Origin: Ziziphus jujuba
Taxonomy: Eukaryota > Streptophyta > Magnoliopsida > Rosales > Rhamnaceae
Direction: 5' to 3'
DNA length: 64,000 bases
Assembly (NCBI RefSeq): GCF_031755915.1
Contig: NC_083380.1
Span: forward strand, 15,271,001 to 15,335,000
Below the pieces are notes generated by a model. The model was not told the DNA's origin. It did no database searches and worked only from the letters and a program-made list of their open reading frames with translations. Below, one piece after another: positions 1-12,479 of the stretch. Each line of letters starts with the position of its first letter. Positions within the stretch are counted from its first letter, which is position 1. The translations under genes and the position numbers were made by a program.

Positions 1-244
1 AGGAGTAAACAAAGACAGCCTAAATAATTATCTGAACATACCAGGAAACAGGGTTAAAAACTACTGTCTTATAGCCACACTTATCCGTCTATTTTTGCTA
101 GGACCATACTTAAAGTTTTAATTCTGGGACTAGAAAATCAACGAGTCAGCGTAAACATGACGAAATAGAAACTAAAGAAGAAATTTCATGGTTAAACTTA
201 ATAATACATCAAAAGATTGAAACAAAACTTCGCAAAAAATTTAC
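1..244 (-). other. Intron sequence of the LRK10-like gene (inferred)
   Basis: The donor at 244-243 implies that everything to the left edge is intronic or belongs to the next exon. No kinase motif and no long frame is visible here, so the next exon probably lies outside the window. Confidence 0.5.
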
Positions 245-1013
245 CATCATGGCAGGTTTTCGCATGAGGACCATCATGGCAAAAACAAACAAATTCGTTA
301 TTATCGTACCCACATCTTCCACCACTTTTTTGGCAATTACTACAACCATGTGCAGTCCAATTCAGAACAAAACCCATCTTCATGATTTCAGCATAATTCA
401 TATTCAACAATTTATTGAAGCTCACATTCTCTGCCACATCCACAGCCACATCAACTGAAGATTGGCACCAGTCTAAAGAATAGTTCATGTTCATCAATGC
501 CTCCTTATGAAATACAGCGAAAGAGTGGTGGGTGGTATTGCTAGCACAGTCAACTGGGAATGGATAAATCTGGTCTGGAGGTTCTTCAGAGCAATTGTAG
601 AAGAAGGAAAAATCAATGTGATCAGGACTGTACCGGAAAGGAGTTCTATCAAGGCTAAGATTGTGTCTAGGAGCTTGGCATTCTTCATCATAGACTGCGG
701 CATTGGCCACGATTAGTGAATTGTTCGAGTAAAATATTTCTTTGATGATAAAATCATGATTGGAAATTGTGAGAACTGGGCTTTTGTGAGTGCAATTAAT
801 CTGAAAGTTGGGGTACCCACAAAAGGATTCTTGATGAGAAAACCAGAAAGGGTAGCTTATATTTGGACCGTTTCCGCAGTTTTGAGGTTCACAGGCTTTG
901 AACTTTGGATCTACAGCTAGAGTTTTTTGGGGAGAAACAGTGAAGATGAGATTGAAGATGAGGATGAAGCATATATAAAAAGGAGTGAGTCTGAAGATGT
1001 TTTGGATATACAT
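245..1013 (-). CDS. LRK10-like receptor kinase, ectodomain first exon (partial gene)
   Basis: This is the first coding exon of a LEAF RUST 10-like (LRK10L/WAK-associated) receptor kinase on the minus strand. The ATG at 1013 is followed by a hydrophobic signal peptide (about residues 1-34). A GUB_WAK_bind region comes next, with the motif CGNGPNISYPFW near residue 47 and Cys-rich segments. The exon closes with a WAK_assoc module (CSNCQKSGGRCGY, then FVCFCHDG). Several N-x-S/T sites suit a cell-wall-facing ectodomain. Reading stays open to a stop at 198, but family structure and the sequence G|GTAAAT support a splice donor with the last exon base at 245 (phase 1, after ...CHD). The transmembrane and Ser/Thr kinase exons are not in the window and should lie to the left. 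Substrate or ligand cannot be read from sequence. The family assignment is firm; the exon end is inferred. Confidence 0.85.
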
Positions 1014-3275
1014 TTGGTATGAAAAACAAAGAAGTAAACAGAGGGGGAGGAAAAAAAAAAAAAGAAAAAAACAGAGGAGAAGAAAGATTTTATTTTTGGA
1101 AGTTTGAAGATGAAAGTTCTATGTAGTTGTTGTTCCTTGTTGTGTAAGTCTTTTGAAGTTTGGAAGTTTTAGCTTTACTTATTTTTGTTTATGATTGGAG
1201 GTTGAAAAAAAGCAAGAGAAAGACAAAACAATGGTTCAAGCAAAAGCAAATAAATCTCTAAAAGTGGGCCACAACTTTGAAATTGAATTGCATAATTCAA
1301 ATCTGCCTAATTACCTTTTCTAATGGTGGGAACACGAAGAAATTGTAAACATATTTATATTTATATTTATATATATTAGAGGGGCTATTAGAGTTGTTCT
1401 AATTCAAAGATTAGGAATTCAAGCAATTGGGAGAGGCTTTCCACTTACAAAGATTTGGATTCTATGGTTCACCTAAGAGCTAGATGTTTTGGGGCATTAG
1501 GAAAGACATTGTCAAACTAAAAAGAAAACTCAAAAGCTCTTTTGAGAACTCAAGTAGGTTTCCATGTCTTTAACCAAAGGGAACTCGTTACTTGGTAAGG
1601 GATAAAACTTCACTTATTTGGACAACTTTTGATTAATTATCTTTGTCAGCAAGAAATTTGGACAATGTTTTCAATCAACCTAAGTCTTGGATTGTAGATG
1701 ATGATAAGGTCTATAAATAGTGACATCACAATAACATTCTTGGAAAAATTTTATATATTTCATCTAAACAATGTATTACTTTATTTTTAAATAGGCATGT
1801 AAAAGATGGGGTTCAAAAAAAAAAAAAAAAAAAAGAGAAGTTCATGGATATACTGCTAAACGATTACCATACCTACCGTCTACAAAGTAAATGAAATGGG
1901 TGGGAAGGAGTAGAAAATTGTGTAAAGTGGAAGACCTTGACTCTCTTTTAAGGGAACTAGTGGCTGGCTGAACAGAAAGTGGAGGGCAGAAGAGAAATCC
2001 TTTCGGCATTTGTTTTTCATGTCAAAAATTGACAATCCAAAACGGATGTAGACGTGCACTCCATCAATAATGGTCCTAAAATATGCATCGAAATGACCAA
2101 TTTAGGCATTTGTGAACCTAGCTAGTGGTATGTTAGAACAAATCAAAACCCACTAACATTTCATCATACCTCATCCCCACCATACTGGGTAGCTTTCATG
2201 TGGAATTTTTATTTTTGGCAATTTGTTTTTCCTTTTCTATGTTCTTAAAATTGAAATTCTCTTCTTCTTTTTTTTTAATATGTCGAACTACTGTTTTCTA
2301 ATTTTAATCAAGTGGATAATAAAATATTTTTTTATTTAATAAACTAGTCTTTTAAAATGTACTTGACGACTATATAATTGCTAAGGATTCTTTAATAAAT
2401 AATTGATTAATTATATATAATAAAAATAGATCTTAACCACACACAACGTAAAATTATACCATCATTTGTATGTATATATATAAAATATTTAACTAGATGA
2501 GGTTGAAAAAGGAAATTTACGCACACACACATACACATGTATATATATATATATATATTTATATATGGCATGACACTCTGATATAAACTTTATATATATA
2601 TATAGATATTATAATGTGTATTTTATGATAAAAGGGATTTTTTTTTTTCAACTAGAAAACAGATTTATATAAATAAAAATATGATTATGTTTTTATATGC
2701 AAGTAATTAATAATTATTCTAAAGGCTGGCGTGGATGGTCAAAAACAATTAAATAAAGAAATTGTTTTATATCTTCGTCGGGCCGTTGACATGTTCAACG
2801 ACGCAGACGCGTAAAGAATTCCAACCAACCACGCTTAAATTTTCCTATGAAAATTAAAACACATGGTACTTGTTTAAACATGCATTTGTAGGGGCCAAAC
2901 AAATTACAAGGATTGGATCATCTCACTGAGAGAGTTTTATCTCTCTCTGGTCAAACGAAGAGTACACACACACACACACACACACACAGAGCTAAAACAG
3001 CTTCAACATCCCAAAACTCTAATGACCAAGGAGAGCCCTATTTAATCAAATTAAACCCAATTGTCCAAACCCTTTTGCTTAGAAAATATCTACAAGCTAG
3101 TTTTCCGTTGGAGTAGATTTTAAGCTATTGTTCGGTAAAGACTAAAGAGCAAATAACTACATTACAAATTAGTACTAAATATTGGTTAATGAAACAGAGA
3201 ACTAATGGAAAATGGTGGAGGAAAGTCCTACTAGATATAGCAAAATTCCATCATTTGCAGTTTGATTTACCCAAA
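1014..3275. other. Spacer between the two ectodomain exons
   Basis: This 2.3-kb stretch has no frame with kinase motifs (no GxGxxG, HRD or DFG on either strand). It holds purine and poly-A runs (1049-1080, 1818-1834), (TA)n at about 2539-2560 and 2593-2606, and a (CA)n microsatellite at 2964-2988. It would be the promoter of the left exon, and an intron of the right exon if both belong to one transcription unit. An open frame at 2913-3116 is mostly the CA repeat and is not taken as a gene. Confidence 0.6.
2964..2988. repeat. (CA)n microsatellite
   Basis: About 12 uninterrupted CA dinucleotides. Confidence 0.95.
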
Positions 3276-3463
3276 TTAGAGTTTGCAACTAAAACTACAT
3301 ATATCAGCATATAAGTACCAAAAGCAAGAAAGTAATAGTCTAACAGATAAACAAAGATAAACAAATTTACCGAGCAGTATTATTATAAGCATGCTTAAAA
3401 AAAACACAAAAAAAAAAAACAAAAAAACAAAAACAAAAACAAAAACAAAAAGAATGAGCTTAC

Positions 3464-4295
3464 TAGGGTGACACGCTATGTCATGGGGCTTATTGTTACG
3501 GCAATAGCAGAGGAATCCATCAGTGGCATTAGATCCGCATCTCCCATGTGACCTCTCACATTGGTTACACTTAAAAGTTAATTCCTGGCTGTAATCTACT
3601 TCAAACCCCTGTCTCACAACTTGCTCTACTTCTTCTCTTCCAATGGGATCAGGGTTCTCATCAATGGAAGCCCGTAAAACCGGAACTTGGACAAGGTTAC
3701 AATTTCTCTGGATGATTGGAGCTTCAGGTTTGCTGAGATACCGTTCTTCTGTGGTATAGTAAACGGTCTGCCCGTTCGCATCACACGTAAAGTTTTTTAG
3801 TGATCCCACAAGAGTTGAACCTTGTTGACAGCTGTAGATTAATGTCAGGTTTCGAACGGTTGAAGCATAATCGAACAGCGAGTAATTCAAAGTGATGGCA
3901 ACAGCATTTTCGTTGCAGAGACCATCAGATTCGAGGAGATCATTTCTTGCAATTTTCACTCCGTTACCTGTTTTGCTGATGTTCAGAATTCGAAACTCTT
4001 GACCATTTATTCGTATAAGCGGTTGTTTGTTGTTTCGGCACTCAACCTCGAAGCCTTCCCGGCCGCAGGATCGGGGTCTGACATCAGCTCCCCATAAAGG
4101 GTAGGAAATGTTTTTGAGGTCACCACACTCGTAGGTACGACCGCAATCGATATAAGATCCTTCTTCTTCTTCGCTGCTGCTGCAGTGAGATATTGATGAC
4201 AGAATTGCAGAGAAGATGAAGAGGATGGTGATGAGTTGTTTTAGGATGGATGGTAACAACATAGATGATAATGATGACGATGATGATGAATCCAT
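3464..4295 (-). CDS. Second LRK10-like ectodomain exon (alternative first exon or orphan)
   Basis: This minus-strand exon encodes another GUB_WAK_bind plus WAK_assoc ectodomain. I prefer the Met at 4295 as start because a Ser-rich n-region and a hydrophobic core (LLPSILKQLITILFIFSAIL) follow directly; an in-frame upstream Met at 4361 would add 22 residues before the signal peptide. Motifs in order are an acidic ESSS-E run, CGRTYECG, NISYPLWG, then CNQCERSHGRCGS and FLCYCRNN at the C-terminal end. Open reading continues to 3276 through a low-complexity Phe/Val stretch, which is clearly intron: the sequence CCTA|GTAAGC gives a donor with the last exon base at 3464, phase 1, the same phase as the left ectodomain exon. 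No kinase exon lies between here and the left exon. It is therefore an alternative first exon of one kinase, a first exon that splices past the left unit, or a decayed tandem copy. Confidence 0.8.
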
Positions 4296-4399
4296 AAATG
4301 AAACGCTTTCATGGAAAATTCGAGATTTTTTGGAAGAAAAATTATCAAATAAGAGTGTCATAGAAATGAAAGAGATGCCAAAACTCCGTTCTGCAAAGG

Positions 4400-5740
4400 T
4401 AATAACTAGTTAATAAACAGAGAAAGCTGTATATGTCTTGGGGTTTGACGAAGAATGACAAATTGGGCTTCTTTTGTGTTCGTTAGAATTTTCCAAGAGA
4501 AAGACATATAGAAAAGATGGCTATTGACTGCAGAGGAGGAGTTTCCCTTGGAATATTATTATAAATGTTGTTTGAATCCAATTCCTGGATGTACACGTAA
4601 CCAAATCGGCTTGATCTTTATTCATATAATATAAGGAAAGCACCACTCTGTTTCCTATGTAGACGTACCTGGGGATGAGATATTTATGACTCAGTGGAGA
4701 AACCTATATAATTTACCAAACTTTTCTTCTTCTTTTTTGCACCGACACCCTTAAAGTTTCAATATTTTTGCAATTTGTCCCTCCGAATCACAAATTAGCA
4801 TTAACATCCTCTAAATTTTGTGAACTATTAAACATTAATAACAAACCTTCATACTGTAACTTTGCAATTCTTAAAGTCCATGTGCAATGCAAATAACAAG
4901 ATTTTTCTTCCCAATACAAAGGTATAGTCAGAAGAAAATTTTGATTGTGATTAATATTAGTTAGCAGTTAAAAAGCTATTGTGGGAAGGTTTTGAACTAA
5001 CGTGGTGCACCATTTAAAAATTTTAAAATGTATTGGTGTTAATTTTAAAGTGTAAAAGTATTAAACTACATAGTATATTGATGTTAAAAGCCCATTTACT
5101 AACATTAAATTGTTTTTTATATTTACCCTACATTGATAGGTACCGAAGTGAAATTACACTATTTAATTAAAGGGCATCCAATTTTATGATAAACTTGGAA
5201 GAGGCTTGGAAATGTGGGGAAATTGTTTTTATTTATGATGAAACAGAGTATAAAGATGCTTTTCTCATGTATGCCACAAGACCAGTTCAAAGTTTGGAAG
5301 GTGAAGGTGTACGACTTTCATATGAAAGCCTGTGGCCAACCATATTTCAACAGCGTGAAGTAGAATCCAAATTGAATTAACGTGGGTCACGAATATTTTG
5401 GAAAAATGAATAACCCTATCATAATGGTAAAACTTTACTAAATCCAATGAGATGAATTAGCTTATTAGCGATATTAGTTGGAGAAATTAATCCCAAACTT
5501 GAAATAAGGTACGACTTTTTATAGTCAATAACATTTATATGGTTGAAATTTGGTTTTATTATGCTTATAATTTTTTTTTTTTTTTGGTCAAAAAATTTAT
5601 GCTTATAACTAACAAGTTACTAAAATGTTCAAATTGACATTTGGGTTTTTGGTTCATATAAACATTCCCTATAGATAGGGAAAACAGAGATTTAGAAAGT
5701 TTTACGAGCTTAATCTTGGATGGGTCGTGCATGTGTGAGT
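4400..5740. other. Upstream and intergenic region
   Basis: Presumed promoter side of the right ectodomain exon (4400-4750), then AT-rich spacer. A 64-codon plus-strand frame at 5186-5380 has no recognisable domain and is not supported as a gene. Confidence 0.5.
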
Positions 5741-5749
5741 CTTGAATTA

Positions 5750-8700
5750 AAAAATAAATAAATAAATAAAACTACTAAGATTTTATTAGAACTGTGAGTT
5801 CGAAGATCGCTTTCTAATAATATCATCTTACTTTAAACGCCATGCTTAATTATCACATAAGTCAACATAGATTTAAATTAATCAAACACATTACATAATA
5901 TATAATAATTAGAATAATATAAAAATAATTTAATTGTAATATTTAGTTTTTTCAATGGAATTAGAATTAAAATCTTGAGAGATACTAATTGAATTGGGCT
6001 GGTGTATTACAGCATTGGTAAACGAAGTCAATATATAGCGTTGGTATATTGTTCTTTATTTATTTATTTATTATTATTATTTTTTCTTTTTGGGTGAATG
6101 CAATTAGCTAGCGTTGGTATGTATCTAGTCAATGAAAATATTTGTGGTGCAATAAGAGTACAACTCCCCTTTCTAATACAGGTAGATTTTTGCCTAGTCA
6201 ATGAAGAGGAAGTTATTTTGTACTAGAAAATTAATATTAGACAGCGATAATTAATTAAATATAATCGTTTAAATGGTTTTTCTTTTTTCGTTCTCATTTG
6301 ACATTTGATCGTACTACACCTGAAGAAGGTGGGGCGGGGGGAGAGAGAGAGAGTGAAAAAAAAAAAAAAAAAAACTTATAATGCTAATATCATAATGTTA
6401 TTTGAACAAAATTTCAATGGGACAGAAAAAAGTTGGGTAAAACAAACCAGAAGCAGGCATAACACAGTTATTTTTATTTTTTATTTTATATGCCCCCAGG
6501 CATCCTTTGCCCCCCGTTAGATTCGCACCCAGTTTCGAACCCAGTGTTAAGTGTATAAACCTATCAGATCTCATATATATAATTGTAACACGAAATTATT
6601 AGTCTATGAGACTGTAGAAAGAATGAATGAAAGAACCATTTATCTGGGAATTCTATTCAAATTTTTCTATCATTCAGCCAAGTGTATGAGTATCTTGTTG
6701 AAAAGATGGTAATTTTGCCACTTTATACAAGCCAAAGTTTACCAAAGTTTGCACTCTTTTTTTTTTCTTTATAAGAAATATTTTGTTGAATGTCTTAAAG
6801 TAATATTTACGTCTATGTTTAATATTCCTTTTAATGTCTTTTGAATACCTAAGTTTTATTGTATTTAACTTAGGAATTGTCTCTTTGTTAGTTATTGATT
6901 TTGTTTTGTAAAATGGCTATGTGCTGAAAATTGTGTTTCCAACAACATAGATCTATTGTTGGGGCTAGCATATTATGGATTTTTAGAACCAGGTATGGTT
7001 TTTGGATATGTCGCTATACACATGTAAAAGAAAATATAGCAAAAAAAATGATTCAAAAAGAACTTGAGAAACCCAAGATAACAAGTTCCAAATTAGCATA
7101 ACTGCTGAGATTTCCAATAATTATGGCCCATGGATTTGAGATGAATTGGAGGCTTTACAAATTCTTTTGAACCTGGTCTTCTTCAGATTTCATTCTTCAT
7201 ATTTCAACATACTACATGTCAAAATTCAAGCAATTTGGATAAAAATATCTCAGCCTTCCATCAGGTCAAAGTAGCATTACCCGATTTGGTGGAGACAGTT
7301 TTTTCAAGTTCAAATTCTCACCAACCTTTGCCATATTTGTGCACTCACATGTGAGCTGATGGTTAAATAGTTATGTATCAGAATTTTAAGTGGAAAATGT
7401 GTAATTTTTGAATTTTAAATACTTCTATTTGCTCTCACACACACTTCATATGTGTGAGACAAGTTTTATATCTATATAATGCAACAAATTAATAAAATAA
7501 AATGAATTGTGCTGTCCAGTTTTGTGTAGGCTACTCTTAGCATCTTTTCTTCTTCTTCATCTTCTTCTTCTTCCTTCCAAACTAAAACCCTAACAAACCT
7601 CAATATCACCATACCAAAACCAAATACAAAAATCACCTAAATACCAAACCAAAAATCAGATTAAAGATTATACACAAGACTAACACTTTGTGTACAATAC
7701 TCTTGGCCAAGTGAATCCAAAACCACACCAAATTCCAACATATCCATTCAACCCATGTATATATATTTTGACTGGATAAGAATAGCTATTAACTTTCTTG
7801 ATGTTATCTTAGGATCGGATGCAAGCATTAGAGTATTCCAACCCTTATCCTATTCCAACTTATATTCTATTAATCCTACGAAGGGACATAAGGAGAGATT
7901 AATACTTTTATGTTGCATGAACCTGACTTGGTAAAGTATTCTAACCTACTTATTCATGCTCTTCCTTACAAGTCTATTCAATCATTATGAATCTATTTGT
8001 TACCAATCTCATGATTTATAAAGGTAAGCTAAATAGATTGTTTCCTTGCATATTAGGTTAGTAATATATGTAAAGATTACCATATCCAAGTATTTTAGGA
8101 TATAATACGAAATCTATACCTTATGATTTATAAGGTTAGGTTGAATAAATCGTTTTCTTATACATTAAACTAATAATATATGGAAAGGATGATACGAACA
8201 TTCGGCATTAAATAATTGAATAAAGGACCAAAAATTTATATCCATTTTTCATGATATTATGTATGGATAAGATATATCATGGCGAATTCTTCAGAAAAAA
8301 TTGTGTCTTCCATAATGAAATCTAATAAGTGAGATTTTGAGCTCCATCAGAACTACCAGATCACGAACGCAAGGCAGCATCTATGCTATTTTGGCCTTGA
8401 GTTCTATGCTATTTACTTCTTCGGAACTGTGGCTTTGGTGCACAGGGCGCACTTTCGTTTTCGCTTTACTAGTAGGGAGTCCCATGGTTCCCATGCCGCC
8501 GCATTTTCTGGTCCTTTTCTTTCTTTCTTTTTAGTGCTTCGACCTGAAGCAATAGCTTCTAACTAGTTTAGTAGATAAGATGGCTACGTTCTAGCTCACT
8601 AAAGAATGGGATGGCAATGGTCCATCGGCAAGCTCATTTTGATCTTGGACATAGTACATTGGAATCCTGAAGCACCACCATGAACGTTACTGCTCGTAAA

Positions 8701-9891
8701 GTTACTCTTTCCTTAATAATGGCAAGTTTTGCGAACTAAGGAAAAATAATAAGGATGGAAAGAAAGATTCTAGCATAAAGATATTTTTCTCATTTGAATG
8801 GAGGAATATCTCTATGTTCTAAGCCACTAAGGTTAGCATATATACTTCAAGGGCACTATATAAAAAGTTCATTCCTCAACCAAACCAAGGCACTCATACA
8901 ATAGTTTACATTAATTACAAACTTTGTAAACACTTCACCAACTTGTGCGTCAAAGTGTTTAATCGGTACCATTGTAATACCCCAAGATTCTTCACGTTTT
9001 CCTTCTTTTTTTTTTTTGGGGGGGAAGCAATTCCACATGAAGGTTCCTTTAATTTCTGTCAAGATTTGATTTGTCCATCAACACAAAACTAGTGAATGAT
9101 TTCTCTTAAATGAGTTCATGAGCGGATCATAGTTGCATATGTAATGAGATATGACATTGGATTAAAAGAAAACTTATTTTTAAGGGAAAAAAAACAAAAC
9201 TTACATTTAAAAAAGTTGAGACAACCAAGAGCAAGCAAACATAAAAAAAAAAAATTTCGTGAATAGTGAAAACTTTATCCCACATCTAGGAGTTTTATGT
9301 CTATCTCTCATAAAGAATGGAGCGCACATGGGTTACCTGTATATGGGTCCCATCTGTTTGTGAGATGCGGGTGTATAACTCCCAGTTGTATAAACAATTT
9401 GCTTCAATAATATATAGAGCATGTCGAATCACATTACATTTTGAACTACAATGTCAAATTTTAGTATAAGTGGTGCTTTTTACGTCTCTAATGGCATATT
9501 GTAAAAAGTTGATATCAAAAATACAATTGTCAAAGTTTTGATAGTTGGCCTTACTATAATAAAGTTTGTAGATCCACCACTATCTGATTCTTTCTTTTTA
9601 ATTTAATAATTAAATTATATTTAATTTTACTTTTTAATTAATAAAAGTGGATTCCACACTCATTTAATATTATTTATAATTTATTAATATTATTTTTTTA
9701 ACATGTACTATTCAAATACTAAAATTTGACATTGATATTGATATTTACCATTTGAAAATTCATGTTAATACCAAATGGTAAAAAGATATTTGCATTAGAC
9801 ATGATCTTCAAGGTATATTTGTGCCTGATGTGTACAAAAGCATCTGAATTTAATTAGCAGTGAAGTTGCTATAATTATTACTATTATTATT

Positions 9892-9944
<53 letters not shown>

Positions 9945-10310
9945 AATAATTAGTAATGTAGTTAAATAGCCACTTGATGTAATAATGTATACATTTTGGG
10001 GCATAGAGGTGTTAGAAATTTTGAAGTAGAATATTCACCATCTATATCCGGTTTTATGTACATTTCAAAAAGATAATAATAAAAAGATTGAAAAATGAAA
10101 AGTAAAAAAAGTAACGTAAAAATAAAAATAAGAATTAAAGGCTGGAAGGATAAAAATTAGTATACTTACTAAAGTTTAATGATGAATCCGTTTGCATTGA
10201 TCCCATTCCAGTTTTGTAACTAATAACTATTGCAACTTTTAAATTTTTTTTTTTTTTCTTTTTAATATCAAGGTGAAAGGATTAGAATTTGGAATCATTG
10301 TTCTATTGAA
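5750..10310. repeat. Segmental duplication, copy A
   Basis: Blocks of this region recur in the same order and orientation at 14.9-18.6 kb. 5770-5830 matches 14915-14975 (shared AAGATTTTATTAGAA). 5985-6040 matches 16087-16140 (TTGAATTGGGCTGGTG). 6407-6465 matches 16295-16355 (TTTCAATGGGACAG). 9095-9180 matches 16560-16650. 9830-9870 matches 16818-16857 (TGTACAAAAGCATCTGAATT). 10195-10300 matches 18480-18610. Copy A carries about 2.4 kb (6600-9050) not seen in copy B. No protein-coding gene is supported in it. Confidence 0.75.
9895..9944. repeat. (GTT)n microsatellite
   Basis: About 16 perfect GTT units following a short ATT run; this is a likely length-polymorphic locus. Confidence 0.95.
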
Positions 10311-10849
10311 GTTTGGATTTCACTCTAAAAGATTAACCTAAGAGAAAGAGTAACCTAAACTTTTTATATATCGTTTTGAATTCCAATGTCTGCCTAATGT
10401 GAGACATATATACGCAATCTCTACAAGCCACTTGTTGTGATTCTCTAACAATAATAATATAAAAAACTAAAATATAAATTGAGAAGAAAAGAATGCATTG
10501 TTTTCCCTTTAAAAATCAATACATGAAAAAACTTATCTAAAAACCTGACTCTAAAATTCCAAATCTTCTTTGAGATTATCAAATTTCATGTTGTCTGTGA
10601 TACATGACTGAAAAACCTAGTCTCTATTTATAGATTTACATGGTTGGTATTTTTACAAAACAACTTAGCCACCAATAAACTTGGTCAACAAGTAAATTTA
10701 AATAACAAGTAAAAAATATAACGGACAGGATTTTAGGAGAAGGTTCGACTTCACACTACTCCCATTCCAACCGTATTTCGAAAGCTAATGGTCATCTGCT
10801 ATCTATTTCTGCTATATCTCTACATAGCTTCAACTGATTTAGCGCAACA

Positions 10850-11710
10850 ACCTTTGCAAACATTTATGTTGGATTCTCTTTTATGTGAATCTTCACTGAG
10901 CAGTTTTAATCTATCACATTGCATATCAAATGATAGTGAACATTAATTCGCTTTGTGCAAGAATGATATTTTAAGTTCGTGCTCAAATCTATAGCACTTT
11001 AATTGTCATAATGTGTCTTGTATTTTTTTTGCCTTAAACCCAGCTCATTGAGTAAATACTTTAACCATAATATTTTCTTATCGGGTTCTACTGTGACAAT
11101 GTACTCTACTTCTGTCGTAGATAAAGTTACACATTTTTGAAATATTGATTGTCATAACGCAGCTTCTTCAGCAAAAATGTAAAGATAGCCTAAAGTAAAT
11201 TTTCTACTTTAAGATTCAACCATACCTGTATCTGTATAGCCCTCTAAACTAAATCATCTCCTCCATGACACAAGCATACCTTCAATCTACTGTTAATATA
11301 CCTAAGAATCCACTTAACGACTTCTTAGTGTTCCTTTTCAAAATTTGAAAGAAATTTGCTCATGGTACCCACAGCATGAGCAATATCTAGTCTCTATACA
11401 CCATTACATGCATTAAATTTCCTATAGTTGAAGAACAAAGCACTCAAGCCATCTCCTCTATCTTTATTTTGGATGAGGGTCACAATCTTTTACTCACTTT
11501 AAGTGGTTTGCTAATAGAATACTAACTAGTTTGGCCTTATCTACATCGAATCTCTTTATCACTCGTTTAACTAAGATAGTCGTAACTTGTGATTCTTCAT
11601 ATCTCAGATCATTTGCATTCCTAAAATCTGATGAATTGGTCCTAAATCCTTCGTATCAAAAAATTTAGAAAGTTCCTTCTCTAGTTGACTCATTTTTATT
11701 GCATGTTATC
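10850..11710 (-). pseudogene. Ty1/copia retrotransposon pol relic (RT C-terminus and RNase H)
   Basis: Read on the minus strand across several frames and stops, this stretch resembles the end of a copia polyprotein. From right to left on the plus coordinates it shows an RT stretch MSQLEKELSKFFDTKDLG followed by ILGM. Next comes AVGTMSKFLSNFEKEH with EVVKWILRYI. The RNase H hallmark follows (VTLSTTEVEYIV), then WLKYLLNELGL, and finally SAIDLSTNLKYHSCTKRI near 10950. Many frameshifts and nonsense codons show it is long dead. Integrase, gag and clear LTRs were not recognised next to it. The family call rests on several consecutive conserved blocks in the right order; the ends are approximate. 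Confidence 0.8.
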
Positions 11711-11967
11711 CAACAATCAATTGGATGTATTATACTAGGTTTGGATCCTCTGCTTGGTTTTATGGGTGCTTGTTTATACTTGTTTTTAAATCTAAACCAT
11801 TATTTTCCAACTCTGTGCAATCTAATGGTCATTATCGATGCCAATCATTAAGTGGCACATGGTTTTGCACATGACAATTTAAACCAAAAATGTGCAATAC
11901 ACTTTACTTTTATTTTTCCTGCCATTACAACTCCATCACCTTTGTCCAATTTAGAATGAAAAGTTCT

Positions 11968-12476
11968 TCAAACTCATGACTGGAATTTTGGTAAACACTT
12001 TCAGATGTTTAGTTTTCTGGTATATCAATCTTATTATTCTATATGTGACTTGATGGTCTGGTTTTTTTAAAGTTTTTTCTTATTTTTGGGTTTGATTTTT
12101 CATGGAACTAAATCATAATTCTACTTCATGTTAAAATGCATGTATTTGCTGCTTGGCATACCCACCCTTTGTACTGTGTGCAGACCTGCAAACAGAATAA
12201 AAAGATCAATTCAGAATAAAAATTTCATCGAATTCATGATTGGAATTTGATGGAATTTTGGGAAACAATTTCAGATGTTTTATTTTTCTGGTATATCAAT
12301 CTTCTTATTTTATATGTGATTTGATGGTTTGGTTGTTTTAAAGTTCTTTCTTGTTTTTGGGTTTGATTTTTTATGGAACAATATCATAATTCTACTTCAT
12401 GTCAAAATGCCTGTATTTGCTGCTTGCCATACCATATCATAATTCTGGTTGTATTGTTTGCAGGCCTGCTGCGCAA
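11968..12476. repeat. Direct tandem duplication, ~260-bp unit
   Basis: 11968-12195 and 12230-12476 share long near-identical blocks, for example CTGGTATATCAATCTT, GGTTTGATTTTT, and CATAATTCTACTTCATGT followed by TGTATTTGCTGCTTG. The units are offset by about 262 bp. No coding content was recognised. Confidence 0.8.
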
Positions 12477-12479
12477 GGA

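Noticed and set aside
3276..3463. Continuation of the right ectodomain frame into a Phe/Val/Leu-rich tail
   Set aside because: It translates an A-rich low-complexity run after a good GTAAGC donor, so it is intron rather than a transmembrane segment.
9895..9944. Long poly-Thr/Val frame
   Set aside because: It is only translation of the GTT microsatellite.
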